DNA of 64,000 nucleotides from positions 1,612,001-1,676,000 of the forward strand of contig NZ_AP025464.1 in NCBI RefSeq assembly GCF_024347335.1, in the 5' to 3' direction. The notes beneath the pieces are model-generated. The model was not told where the DNA came from and ran no database searches. It saw only the letters and a list, made by a program, of their open reading frames with translations. This document shows positions 53,341 to 61,973 of the stretch, piece after piece. Numbering within the stretch: position 1 is the first letter of the stretch; every line of letters begins with the position of its first letter. This DNA is from Vibrio celticus. GTDB lineage: Bacteria; Pseudomonadota; Gammaproteobacteria; Enterobacterales; Vibrionaceae. The position numbers and the translations under genes were made by a program.

Positions 53341-53682
53341 CTATTTTAAAATGCTGTTAAATACCGATTCGAAGCGTTGAATATTGTCGCGGTCGATGCG
53401 GTAACACATCTTCGGCGGAATAGACTCAGCCGTAATAAAACCTGAAGCTTTCAATATTCTTAAGTGCTCTGATACGGTTGATTGAGCTAAACCCAACTCA
53501 CTCACCAGATCACTGTTCAAGCAGCCGCCCGATTTTTCTAAAGCGGACAAGATACTAAGTATGCGAATTCTCGCTGGATGAGCGAGTGCTTTTGCTAACG
53601 CAGCCATCTCTTTTTCTGCTTCAGCATTACTCGGCGGAAGAGGTAGAGAACAGCTATCTGTTGCTTGGCATGTTGCAGTCAT
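53341..53682 (-). CDS. arsR: ArsR-family metalloregulator
   Basis: 113-residue winged-helix repressor; an in-frame GTG at 53697 would give 118. The helix-turn-helix is at about residues 60-85 of the longer form (LVSELGLAQSTVSEHLRILKASG). Two Cys near the N-terminus (TCQATDSC) and one near CLNSDLVSEL could bind arsenite; the classical CVC in helix alpha-3 is not present. It precedes acr3 and likely represses it until arsenite binds. Confidence 0.88.
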   Translation of the reverse strand: MTATCQATDSCSLPLPPSNAEAEKEMAALAKALAHPARIRILSILSALEKSGGCLNSDLVSELGLAQSTVSEHLRILKASGFITAESIPPKMCYRIDRDNIQRFESVFNSILK

Positions 53683-53778
53683 ACTTAGTGGGCTCACTTA
53701 CTACTAATCGTTAAAAGACGATTGATAGTAAGCCTATTTCTTTTATTGGTCAACGCGAAATTTAAAAGTGACGCAAAT

Positions 53779-54444
53779 TCACACCCCAACATCATAGTTC
53801 TTAATGTAATCGAGTGTGCGATCAGAGTAGGCATGTGAATCCAACATCTCAGACAGACCAAGAAGTGTCTTGTAAGGTTGAGATACTGCGACCATATTGA
53901 TTAACCAAGATGGAATCGACCCTCCTGGGTCACTCAACACTTGATAAGAAATATGGGTTGTATTGTTGTCCAGTGGTTTGAGAATCCATCGCGACTCTAA
54001 ATGAGCCACTCTGACGATGCGTTTGTCGTTATTAGGCTGATAATGGGGTCTGCCGTGTTGGGTAATCATCACGGTTAATGCGTCTGGATCTTGCTCGATA
54101 AAGTTTTCGACAATGGCTTCACGATCCGATACGGGCCAAGGTGCTTTTGTATAGGTTTTAGTGACCGTGTGTACTTCGCTAAAGTGTTCTATCTCTTCCA
54201 TTTCATCAATGTTTTCTACCCATTGAGTGCCTACTGAAGTATCCGTAAACAAAGCGATGATTGAGGTAAGGTTGGCTTGGATATCGGCTTCTGCACGAAA
54301 TTCCTTGAAGTCGTTACCTTCGATTTTTCGATTGTAGACTTCGATGCCTTTCTTATTACGCACGAGCTTCCACTCATTTGCGTCCGACGCTAACACTGAA
54401 AAGGACGTCGCAATCATCGCGAAAGTTAGAATCTTACTGATCAT
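53779..54444 (-). CDS. Secreted START-domain lipid-binding protein
   Basis: 221-residue protein with a signal peptide (MISKILTFAMIATSFSVLAS). The rest is a START/SRPBCC domain: EWKLVRNKKGIEVYNRKIEG, EYxWVENIDEMEEIEHFSEV-like region, SDREAIVENF and PGGSIPSWLINMVAV are typical of StAR-related domains that hold a lipid. The ATG at 54444 overlaps the stop of the glycosyltransferase gene by four bases (ATGA), so translation is coupled. It likely carries or presents a lipid product of the neighbour (inference). Confidence 0.88.
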   Translation of the reverse strand: MISKILTFAMIATSFSVLASDANEWKLVRNKKGIEVYNRKIEGNDFKEFRAEADIQANLTSIIALFTDTSVGTQWVENIDEMEEIEHFSEVHTVTKTYTKAPWPVSDREAIVENFIEQDPDALTVMITQHGRPHYQPNNDKRIVRVAHLESRWILKPLDNNTTHISYQVLSDPGGSIPSWLINMVAVSQPYKTLLGLSEMLDSHAYSDRTLDYIKNYDVGV

Positions 54445-55619
54445 GACAGTGATCGTCCTTTCCAAGTGATTTTATTGTTCTTTGATAAGCGATAGCTGTT
54501 GAGAATCAACAAGCTTTGCAACGAAATCCCCAAAGGCACAGTTAGCGCATAGCGAGCTGGTATAAAGAGCTCTTTGACCAAAATAAGATAAGTGACAATG
54601 GAAGCGAACAACATCAGAGCATTGATCGCTAAGGAATAGGCGTTGAATGATGAAGGGTCGCCGATGAAATGGTGAGTTGATACCAGCAGCATCACCGGGA
54701 CAGCCCATGCAATGATATTCGTTTTGATGAATGCACCAAGTACTTGGAATCTTGATTGGCAATTTACAATAAGATTCATGTTTTTGGAGAAACCCGCCCA
54801 AATCGAACCAAAGTCTGAATACATATGAGTGCTCATGAGCTCGTCTGCAAAAGCCCAAAAAGCTTTTAAACCACATATCTTCATGAGTTTTGCAAAAGCG
54901 ATGTCTTCGGATATCTTGCTGGCTACCGCAGTATGTCCACCTACCGCATCGTATGACCTTCGTGTAAACAACATGGCTTGGCCGTTAGCAATGGCGTCTC
55001 CTTTTGACTTGTCGTTTGCGTTTTTGAAGTTCATGTAAGACGCGACTGAAAGAAATATGCCGGGTAAGGTGATTTTCTCAACGGTTGATGTGAATGCTTG
55101 TCTAGGGTTGAACGACAGCAAATCCGTTTTGTGTCTTGAGGCGAAATGGATAACGCTCTGTAGCATCAAGGGTTCAGACTTTGTATCAGCATCGATAAAA
55201 TACAAATATTCACCCGTTGCTTGCTGTGATCCCACCATACAAGCGTTGCTTTTCCCTAGCCAATTGGGCGGTAACTTTCTTCCCGATATGCAACGAACGT
55301 TAACACTCGATGTGTCGATGAGCTTATCAACAATGGCCCTTGTCGAATCAGTAGAAAAATCATCAACTACGATGATTTCAAACCTGTCTCTTGGGTAGTT
55401 TTGCTTTATTAGCGAACTGAGGCTGGTTTCAATATTATCTTCTTCATTTCTCGCAGGGATAATAATGGACACGGTTGGCCATTTGGTTCGGTTCAACGAA
55501 ATTCTAGGCGTAATGTGAACGCGATGGCGCGCTAAATTGGCAAGTGTGATTAGAAACTTGATGGTAACGACGCAAAATAAGGTCGAAGTGATAGCTAGAA
55601 TCATGATTACAGTGGTCAA
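54441..55619 (-). CDS. Membrane glycosyltransferase family 2 (HpnB/CrtQ-like)
   Basis: 392-residue GT2 enzyme with an N-terminal membrane anchor (about 5-28), a catalytic domain with SIIIPARNEEDNI, VVDDFSTDST (D86/D87) and the metal-binding DAD at 143-145, and three or four C-terminal membrane spans (about 290-375). The segment GRKLPPNWLGKSNAC recalls hopanoid- or carotenoid-associated glycosyltransferases. No hopanoid or carotenoid genes are nearby. The START gene overlaps its stop, pointing to a lipid acceptor. Confidence 0.85.
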   Translation of the reverse strand: MTTVIMILAITSTLFCVVTIKFLITLANLARHRVHITPRISLNRTKWPTVSIIIPARNEEDNIETSLSSLIKQNYPRDRFEIIVVDDFSTDSTRAIVDKLIDTSSVNVRCISGRKLPPNWLGKSNACMVGSQQATGEYLYFIDADTKSEPLMLQSVIHFASRHKTDLLSFNPRQAFTSTVEKITLPGIFLSVASYMNFKNANDKSKGDAIANGQAMLFTRRSYDAVGGHTAVASKISEDIAFAKLMKICGLKAFWAFADELMSTHMYSDFGSIWAGFSKNMNLIVNCQSRFQVLGAFIKTNIIAWAVPVMLLVSTHHFIGDPSSFNAYSLAINALMLFASIVTYLILVKELFIPARYALTVPLGISLQSLLILNSYRLSKNNKITWKGRSLS

Positions 55620-55881
55620 AAACAGAGTGATAGAGTTTAAGAAGCGTATAGTCTCGAGGCCTTTCGTTCACCTCAGATATGTAGGACTCAATCATTCAAA
55701 GCGACATGTCGGGCTGTTCAGTTTTGCGTTTGAAGCACATTTGAAGCGAATTATTAGAGCTCAGAAATAAGCATTGCTTTCACTGGCTACTCTAACGATA
55801 TAATCGAACGCATAACCGTTACACAAGATAACGAAAAATCATAATTTACACTTTAATCTTTACTTATAGGTAAGCCCTGAA

Positions 55882-56679
55882 ATGCCACAACAGAACATCA
55901 AATTTATCGCTGCTGATATGGACGGCACTCTGCTTAATGAACACGGAAAGTTAGACCCGGAATTCTTCAATCTTTATGAGCAACTAGAAGCTCAAAACAT
56001 TATTTTTGCTGCGGCATCGGGTCGTCAGTACTACAGCTTGATGGAAACCTTTGCTCCACTTAAAGATCGCATGATGTTCGTTGCTGAAAACGGCACATTG
56101 GTGATGCACAAAGGCCAAGAACTTTACAGCTGCTTACTTGATACTGATGCCATCAAAGAGATCATTAAAGAAGCGCGTGCTATTAAAGGCGCGCATGTGG
56201 TGTTATGTGGTAAGAAATCGGCGTACATTGAAACCAAAGATGAGCGTGCTCTAGCGGAGATCTCTAAGTACTACCATCGCCGTGAGCAAGTAGAAGACTT
56301 ACTGGCGGTAGAAGACGATTTCATCAAGGTGGCTATCTGTCACTTCGACGGTTCACAAGAGAAAGTGAACCCAACTATTGATGCCAAATTCGGTGAGAAC
56401 TACCAAGTGGTTGTCAGTGCAAAAATTTGGTTGGATGTGATGAACGCTGAGGCATCAAAAGGCGCGGCGATTAAACATCTACAAAACACACTCGGCTTCA
56501 CTTACGAGCAGACCATGAGTTTTGGTGACTACCTGAATGACTTGGAAATGCTTAAAGAGAGCTACCACTCTTACGCGATGGAAAACGCACATCCAAAGCT
56601 GAAAGAGATCGCTCGTTTTGGCGCGCCAAGTAACGTCGATGCAGGTGTGTTCCAAGTGCTAGAGAAACTGCTAGCGTAA
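55882..56679 (+). CDS. Cof-type HAD-IIB sugar-phosphate phosphatase (YbiV-like)
   Basis: 265-residue cytoplasmic phosphatase. Motif I is AADMDGTLL (Asp12/Asp14), motif II AAASGRQ, and motif IV SFGDYLNDLEML. The C2-type cap between about 80 and 195 marks subgroup IIB (Cof/YbiV/SupH). It hydrolyses small sugar phosphates. It stands alone with a strong terminator. Confidence 0.92.
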   Translation: MPQQNIKFIAADMDGTLLNEHGKLDPEFFNLYEQLEAQNIIFAAASGRQYYSLMETFAPLKDRMMFVAENGTLVMHKGQELYSCLLDTDAIKEIIKEARAIKGAHVVLCGKKSAYIETKDERALAEISKYYHRREQVEDLLAVEDDFIKVAICHFDGSQEKVNPTIDAKFGENYQVVVSAKIWLDVMNAEASKGAAIKHLQNTLGFTYEQTMSFGDYLNDLEMLKESYHSYAMENAHPKLKEIARFGAPSNVDAGVFQVLEKLLA

Positions 56680-56709
56680 CGCGGTTAAGCTCAATCCGAT
56701 TTTTATCAA

Positions 56710-56740
56710 AGCCAACTCGGTAATAGGAGTTGGCTTTTTT
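56710..56740 (+). terminator. Terminator after the Cof-type phosphatase gene
   Basis: AGCCAACTC pairs with GAGTTGGCT across eight bases and is followed by TTTTT. Confidence 0.9.
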
Positions 56741-56859
56741 GTTGGCTACTGGTTCATCGAGTTAAATTTGAACGAGTGTTCAGCATGTTGTAGTCTAATC
56801 AGAAAGATGGGTATTCACTTTGAATTGAATACGCCTTAGTAACGATATTTGGAATGACG

Positions 56860-57507
56860 ATGAGCAAGAAACTTCAACTTGATATTATTTCTGACGTGAT
56901 GTGCCCGTGGTGCGTAGTCGGTTACAAAAACTTAGAGCAAGCCGTTTCAGAGCTTGGCTTAGAACAACAGATTGAACTTGAATGGCAGCCGTTTGAGCTT
57001 AACCTTGATATGCCGCAAGAGGGCGAAAACCTGCGTGATCATATCATGAGAAAATACGGTTCTAGCGCAGAAGAGAGCCAACGTTCACGTGAACAGCTTG
57101 CGGCGCGTGGCAAAGCGGTTGGTTTCGATTTCAATTTCTATGACAGCATGAGAATGGTCAATTCACGCCATCTCCATGTGCTTCTCGATTTTGCACTAGT
57201 GCACGGTAAACAGACTGAGTTAAAGCTACGCTTCTTTACTGCGCATTTTTCAGAGCAGAAAGATCTGTCGGATCTTGAAGTCATTGCACAAGAACTTGAA
57301 GCGGTTGGCTTGGACTCAACTAAGGCACTGAAACGCCTAAAGAACATCGATAACTTGAAGCAAATTGAAGCGCAAGAGTTTGAATGGCAACGCATGGGGA
57401 TCTCTGCGGTACCTACTGTGGTATTCAACCGCAAGAGTGCAGTGACAGGCGCGCAGACGGTTGAAACGTACAAGCAAATCCTTCAAGAGCTTATTGCTGA
57501 ATCATAA
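56860..57507 (+). CDS. DsbA-family oxidoreductase, FrnE-like
   Basis: 215-residue cytoplasmic thioredoxin-fold protein with C15-P-W-C18 (SDVMCPWC) and no signal peptide, as in FrnE/2-hydroxychromene-2-carboxylate isomerase-like proteins. The ATG at 56860 is preferred over 56854 because GGA is then 6 bases away. The SAVPTVVFN cis-Pro segment near 185 and the helical insertion are typical. It may reduce or isomerise disulfides in the cytoplasm. The next gene begins 34 bases on and could be co-transcribed. Confidence 0.88.
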   Translation: MSKKLQLDIISDVMCPWCVVGYKNLEQAVSELGLEQQIELEWQPFELNLDMPQEGENLRDHIMRKYGSSAEESQRSREQLAARGKAVGFDFNFYDSMRMVNSRHLHVLLDFALVHGKQTELKLRFFTAHFSEQKDLSDLEVIAQELEAVGLDSTKALKRLKNIDNLKQIEAQEFEWQRMGISAVPTVVFNRKSAVTGAQTVETYKQILQELIAES

Positions 57508-57541
57508 GCCAGTCATTGGTATCAATTAGAGTCTGAATTAC

Positions 57542-58687
57542 ATGGAATCACTGTCACTCGCACAAGCGCAAAAACTGGTATTGCTTTCGCAAAAGCTGCC
57601 GCCTAAAAAGCAACGCAATGGAGGCACTTTGGCGAACACGCTGTCTGCGATTGAAAACCTTGGCTATGTGCAAATTGATACCATTTCCGTGATTCAGCGA
57701 GCCCACCATCATACGCTGTGGAATCGCAATCAAGGCTACCAATTGAACCATCTTGATAAGCTGCTAGAGCGTCGAGAGGTATTTGAGTATTGGTCGCATG
57801 CCGCCGCGTATTTACCCATGCGAGACTACCGTTTCAGCCTACATCGAAAGAATGGCTTTGCGAGCGGTAAGCTCAAGCATTGGTATAAAAAGGATGACGC
57901 ACTGATGGCTCATGTTCTCAAACGTATTGAGAATGAAGGGCCGTTGATGGCGAAAGATTTTGAAGGGGATAGGCCAAACCCCGGCGGTTGGGGCGGTAAA
58001 CCGGCCAAGCAAGCATTAGAAACCTTGTTCATGCAAGGCGACTTAATGGTGCCAAGCCGAGTTAACTTTCATAAGGTGTATGACCTAACCGAGCGAGTTT
58101 TACCGAGCGGAATTGATACCTCTGAGCCGACAGAACAAGAGTACATCGAGCATCTGATAACACGTTATTTAGAGGCTAACGGAGTTGGAATAGCGTCGGA
58201 AATGAGCTACCTACTCAAGAACACAAAGCCTTTGATTCAGAGAGCACTCCAACAGATGCTTGAAGATAAGCAGGTTCTGAAAGTAGATATTCAAGGCTCT
58301 GATTACTATGTCCTGCCAGGTGCTTTTGAACTGCTGAATCAACCTCTTTCCAGAACCAAGCTTAAGATACTGTCTCCGTTTGATAACCTGCTGATTCAAC
58401 GAAAGCGAATGCAATCATTGTTCAACTTTGACTACCTCCTTGAATGCTATGTTCCAGAGGCCAAGCGTCAGTTTGGTTACTTTAGTTTGCCGATTCTATG
58501 GCAAGGTAAACTGGTGGCGCGAATGGATTGCAAGGTCGATAGAAAGAGTCGCTTACTCAATATTCGTAACTTGGTTGTTGAAGGCAGCGTTAAAACTCAT
58601 GAGTCTTTGATTCACGCTTTATGCGAAGAACTTAAACACTTCATGGTGTTTAACCAATGTGATGAGATGATCGTCCATAACGCTTGA
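57542..58687 (+). CDS. DNA glycosylase of the AlkX/YcaQ (HTH_42) family
   Basis: 381-residue winged-helix protein. The catalytic motif Q44-I-D46 (YVQIDTISVIQRAHHHTLW) is the Gln-x-Asp form seen in AlkX/YcaQ, which unhooks nitrogen-mustard interstrand crosslinks, as opposed to the Gln-x-Gln of AlkZ. Length (E. coli YcaQ about 410) is close. It lies 34 bases after the FrnE-like gene. Confidence 0.88.
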   Translation: MESLSLAQAQKLVLLSQKLPPKKQRNGGTLANTLSAIENLGYVQIDTISVIQRAHHHTLWNRNQGYQLNHLDKLLERREVFEYWSHAAAYLPMRDYRFSLHRKNGFASGKLKHWYKKDDALMAHVLKRIENEGPLMAKDFEGDRPNPGGWGGKPAKQALETLFMQGDLMVPSRVNFHKVYDLTERVLPSGIDTSEPTEQEYIEHLITRYLEANGVGIASEMSYLLKNTKPLIQRALQQMLEDKQVLKVDIQGSDYYVLPGAFELLNQPLSRTKLKILSPFDNLLIQRKRMQSLFNFDYLLECYVPEAKRQFGYFSLPILWQGKLVARMDCKVDRKSRLLNIRNLVVEGSVKTHESLIHALCEELKHFMVFNQCDEMIVHNA

Positions 58688-58738
58688 TGAGCCATTGGCA
58701 AACAGTCTAGCGGTCTTTGTTGTTTAGAAAGCGCTTAG

Positions 58739-59596
58739 TTACTCAGAAAGAGAGGCTAATAAAAACTCGACAAAAGTTCGGTTCTTCAACGACAGTTGTT
58801 TGGTTTTGTAGAGCAAGTGAATCGGCTTTGGTAACGGCGCCATGCCGGGCAAGATCTCCAATAACATCCCACGCTCAATTTCTTCTGCGACCAAGATAGT
58901 CGGCTGTAACAACACACCTACACCTTGTAGAGCGGCATATCGCAACACATCCCCATTATTCGACATCAAGCGCACACGTTCTTTATTCGGTGTAGCGTGA
59001 GGAGCTTGGCTGCTGTAACTGAACCCAAGCGACGGGTGCTGCGCTAAGTCTTCTAATACTCTGATATCAGCATGCTGGTTAAGATAATCGGGCGCCGCGC
59101 AATAACACATTTCATAACCCCCTAAATACCTTGCGACCAAGCTTGAATCAGATAGGTCACCAATTCGCACAATTAGATCAATGTCAGATGAATAAGGATC
59201 AACAAGGTCATTATTCAACATCAGCTCAACGTTAATGGTTGGGTGATGCGCGAGAAACTTAGCTACGATAGGGGCAAGTACCTTGTTGCCGTAGGTGACG
59301 GGGCAGTTAATCTTTACTGTGCCTTGCGGTTGGTTTTCCAAGGTTTGAATCAGGTTCTCTGCATTGCTGATGTCTTCGAGAATTCGCTTACACTCACGAT
59401 AGTAAAGCTGCCCTGAGTCGGTTAACGATTGCTTACGCGTGGTGCGGTGGATCAGCTGAGAGTTCAAACTGGTTTCTAAGGAATGGACATGCTTACTGAT
59501 CATGGTCGCCGACAGGTTGAAGTGGTTTGCGGCGCTACGAAAGCTGTCCTGTTCCACTACGTAGACGAAGACTTTCATGCTGGTTAACTTATCCAT
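58739..59596 (-). CDS. LysR-family regulator
   Basis: 285-residue LysR-type protein. The ATG at 59596 (MDKLTSMKVFVYVVEQ) follows AAGAG and matches the usual CrgA-like start; an ATG 24 bases upstream is less likely. The HTH is about 17-42 (FRSAANHFNLSATMISKHVHS). It is divergent from the ABM-dehydrogenase pair, with an inverted repeat in the gap. It probably regulates that pair. Confidence 0.9.
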   Translation of the reverse strand: MDKLTSMKVFVYVVEQDSFRSAANHFNLSATMISKHVHSLETSLNSQLIHRTTRKQSLTDSGQLYYRECKRILEDISNAENLIQTLENQPQGTVKINCPVTYGNKVLAPIVAKFLAHHPTINVELMLNNDLVDPYSSDIDLIVRIGDLSDSSLVARYLGGYEMCYCAAPDYLNQHADIRVLEDLAQHPSLGFSYSSQAPHATPNKERVRLMSNNGDVLRYAALQGVGVLLQPTILVAEEIERGMLLEILPGMAPLPKPIHLLYKTKQLSLKNRTFVEFLLASLSE

Positions 59597-59609
59597 TGAA
59601 CACTCTTGG

Positions 59610-59643
59610 TTGATAAACAATAAACAAAAGGTGAGTTTATCAA
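59610..59643. promoter_or_regulatory. Candidate LysR-type operator ahead of the ABM operon
   Basis: TTGATAAAC and GTTTATCAA form perfect 9-base arms separated by 16 bases in the divergent gap. Confidence 0.5.
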
Positions 59644-59702
59644 TTATTAGGGGTTAATTATATTAATGGCAAACCGATAATTAACTAAAATAAGAGCGTG
59701 AA

Positions 59703-60026
59703 ATGCCTCAAACGAATGAAACTATCTTTGTTACTGCCGAACTTAAGATCAAAACCAACATAGAGCGAGCTGCTGCGATCGAAGCTATCGAACAGTTTTG
59801 TTTAGACATGCAAAGCGAGCCAGGCTGCCTACAAGCGATTGCAACCTATGATCAAAGCCAAAGCGATCGTGTGATTTTGCTTGAGCAATACGCAAACCGT
59901 GAAGCGATTAATCAGCACTTTGGTATGCCTCATACCCAAGCGTTTATTGAGCGTGATATAACGGAATTAGTACAAGCATTTGAAACGCAACGTGGACCTA
60001 TCAAAGCACAAGAGCAGGAGATCTAA
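59703..60026 (+). CDS. Antibiotic biosynthesis monooxygenase-domain protein
   Basis: 107-residue ferredoxin-like ABM-fold protein, similar to quinol monooxygenases such as YgiN. FVTAELKIKTNIERAAAIEAI, SEPGCLQAIATYDQ, and DRVILLEQYANREAINQHF are typical. No cofactor is expected. It precedes a Gfo/Idh/MocA gene by three bases, so they form an operon. Confidence 0.88.
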   Translation: MPQTNETIFVTAELKIKTNIERAAAIEAIEQFCLDMQSEPGCLQAIATYDQSQSDRVILLEQYANREAINQHFGMPHTQAFIERDITELVQAFETQRGPIKAQEQEI

Positions 60027-60029
60027 GAC

Positions 60030-61004
60030 ATGAAATGGGGAATCCTAGGAACCAGCTTTATCTCAGGCGTAATGGCGGATGCGATTAAAGGCGATGCTCA
60101 AAGCGAGTTGTATGCCGTTGCTGGTCGTACTGAAAAAACACTTAACGAGTTTGCTGCCCAATACCAACCAACACGAACCTTCAACAGCTATGAAGCCTTG
60201 ATTGAAGATGAGTCGGTCGACATTATCTACATTGCTCTGCCAAACCATGTCCATCATGAGTATGTGATTAAAGCAGCTCAAAAAGGCAAAGCGATCTTGT
60301 GTGAGAAGTCTCTGTCGGTAGATATGGAAAAAACCGAGCAAGCTTTACAAGCCGTGAAAGAAGCGGGCGTATTCTTTGCTGAAGGTCTGATGTATTTAAA
60401 CCATCCACTTATCACCAAGCTTCATCAAGAACTGGCAACTGGTGAGATCGGCGAAGTGCGCTCAATTCAAGGTTCCTACGTTGCGGCGATTGATCAGTTC
60501 GTGAATCCTGCGAGCAAAGGCGCGCTATACAACCTTGGTTGCTACCCAATGTCGCTGATTCACTCTGTTGCGCAGCAGCTGTTCGGTGAGAGTGTGTTCG
60601 ATGATGTGCAGATCTCGGCAATCGGCCGACGAGGCGAAGATAGCAATATCTGTGAATCGTCGGCGATGATGCGTTTCAATGACCGCTTTACCGCGCAAAT
60701 CCACACTGCTGAAGACCACGGTTTAAAGCATGGTTTTACGATCCTAGGCAGCAAAGGCTGTATCACGCTAGATACTAATCCATGGCTACCGACGGCAGAA
60801 AACACGTTTACGGTAGAGATCTATGAGACGTCGACACGTGAAGTTAAAGTCGAAGCGCAAGGTGATGGTTTCCATTATCAAGTGCGCAATATCCGCCAAG
60901 CGGTTGAGCAAGGTGACACACAACTTGCTGCGCCAATGGCAACCCACCAAGACTCTCGCGTGATCATGACGTTATTAACGGATTGGGAACAAGCCGCGAG
61001 CTAG
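60030..61004 (+). CDS. Gfo/Idh/MocA family oxidoreductase
   Basis: 324-residue NAD(P)-dependent dehydrogenase. The Rossmann motif is WGILGTSFISGVMADAI (about 3-18) and the catalytic Lys-bearing EKSLSVD motif (in the usual EKP position) is near residue 92. It reduces or oxidises a sugar or small alicyclic alcohol. Its pairing with an ABM monooxygenase suggests a small catabolic step under the divergent LysR gene. Confidence 0.9.
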   Translation: MKWGILGTSFISGVMADAIKGDAQSELYAVAGRTEKTLNEFAAQYQPTRTFNSYEALIEDESVDIIYIALPNHVHHEYVIKAAQKGKAILCEKSLSVDMEKTEQALQAVKEAGVFFAEGLMYLNHPLITKLHQELATGEIGEVRSIQGSYVAAIDQFVNPASKGALYNLGCYPMSLIHSVAQQLFGESVFDDVQISAIGRRGEDSNICESSAMMRFNDRFTAQIHTAEDHGLKHGFTILGSKGCITLDTNPWLPTAENTFTVEIYETSTREVKVEAQGDGFHYQVRNIRQAVEQGDTQLAAPMATHQDSRVIMTLLTDWEQAAS

Positions 61005-61025
61005 TGTCTTAGTAAATTCTATACT

Positions 61026-61068
61026 CGTCTCATGTTTGATCGCCTCGTAAGCTATCAAACATGAGGCG
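61026..61068 (+). terminator. Hairpin after the Gfo/Idh/MocA gene
   Basis: CTCATGTTTGAT pairs with ATCAAACATGAG, extended by three outer pairs; only a short T stretch follows, so termination may be weak. Confidence 0.65.
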
Positions 61069-61203
61069 TTTCCTCTATATCTTCCAGTCGACTCTCCCCA
61101 ATAAATACTTTGCATTTGAAACCGCCACAGTGTCCAATATCAGGTAGTACGAAACTGACCGAAAAACCTTATTTTTTAAGGTGTTAAATAGGACCTTTGC
61201 CGC

Positions 61204-61542
61204 ATGCGTAAATCAGATAAGAAAATCGAGAATCAAATCAGAGACGTGTTAACTGACGTTTGTGAAGACACGCTGAAAGGCTTCGATGGTTTTTTATGGG
61301 TGACTCACTCGGTCAACTTCTCATCTTTTCCACAAAGTTTGAAAATTGTCTGTGTATTCGATACCAATCAGGATAGAACGAACTTCTTAAGTGGCGAAGG
61401 TCAACAGAGTGCCTCTGGGGCTATCCAACACGCGTTCAATCAAGTTGGGATTCAACTGAAGAATATCGATAAGCATGTTAGTTACGATACACAAGAAAAT
61501 TGCGACCGTGACCACCAAGGGAAGTGGAACAAGAGGCTTTAA
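61204..61542 (+). CDS. Conserved hypothetical protein, 112 residues
   Basis: The sequence MRKSDKKIENQIRDVLTDVC, then VCVFDTNQDRTNFL and the ending HVSYDTQENCDRDHQGKWNKRL belong to a conserved gammaproteobacterial family that I have seen mis-named as Fis-type regulator. I see no helix-turn-helix. It has three Cys and a mixed alpha/beta pattern. The function is unknown. It stands alone. Confidence 0.78.
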   Translation: MRKSDKKIENQIRDVLTDVCEDTLKGFDGFLWVTHSVNFSSFPQSLKIVCVFDTNQDRTNFLSGEGQQSASGAIQHAFNQVGIQLKNIDKHVSYDTQENCDRDHQGKWNKRL

Positions 61543-61973
61543 GGTGCGTTGTCATCGTTCTTGTTTAGACAGCCTATCCAAATTGAGTTTCAATAGTGTG
61601 GCGCTCAAACTGAGATTCGATACAGCAAATCCAAGTCCTATTCTGAGTTCTAGGCTCTGATAACTTCTCATCTTCCAAACCGTATTATTCTCATTTTGAG
61701 AAAATCTGAGCTGATTTCTCGTTAGCCGGAGATACTTGGTTTCCAAATAAAATTAAAATCACAAAAACTTATATTTTCCTTAATGCATTGATTTTGAATC
61801 GGCATTTGCTCGTTTTACTTGCCACCGATGAAACAAGACAGACGAGCACTTGAACAATAGAGCCATGTAGTCGATACTTTTTTCGTATTTTGATTCCTAA
61901 ATTGACACGTAAGTTGGCTGACTTTTCGTCTTGTGATTTAAGGCATGACAGTATCGATTAGGAAATTTGAATC
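61543..61973 (+). other. Gap before the large exported protein
   Basis: About 430 bases. Short overlapping frames on both strands have no ribosome sites and no protein-like composition. No repeat or RNA structure stands out. It should hold the promoter of the gene at 61974. Confidence 0.4.

Noticed and set aside
61475..61746. Small frames on both strands after the 112-residue gene
   Set aside because: They overlap one another, lack ribosome sites and show no protein-like pattern.
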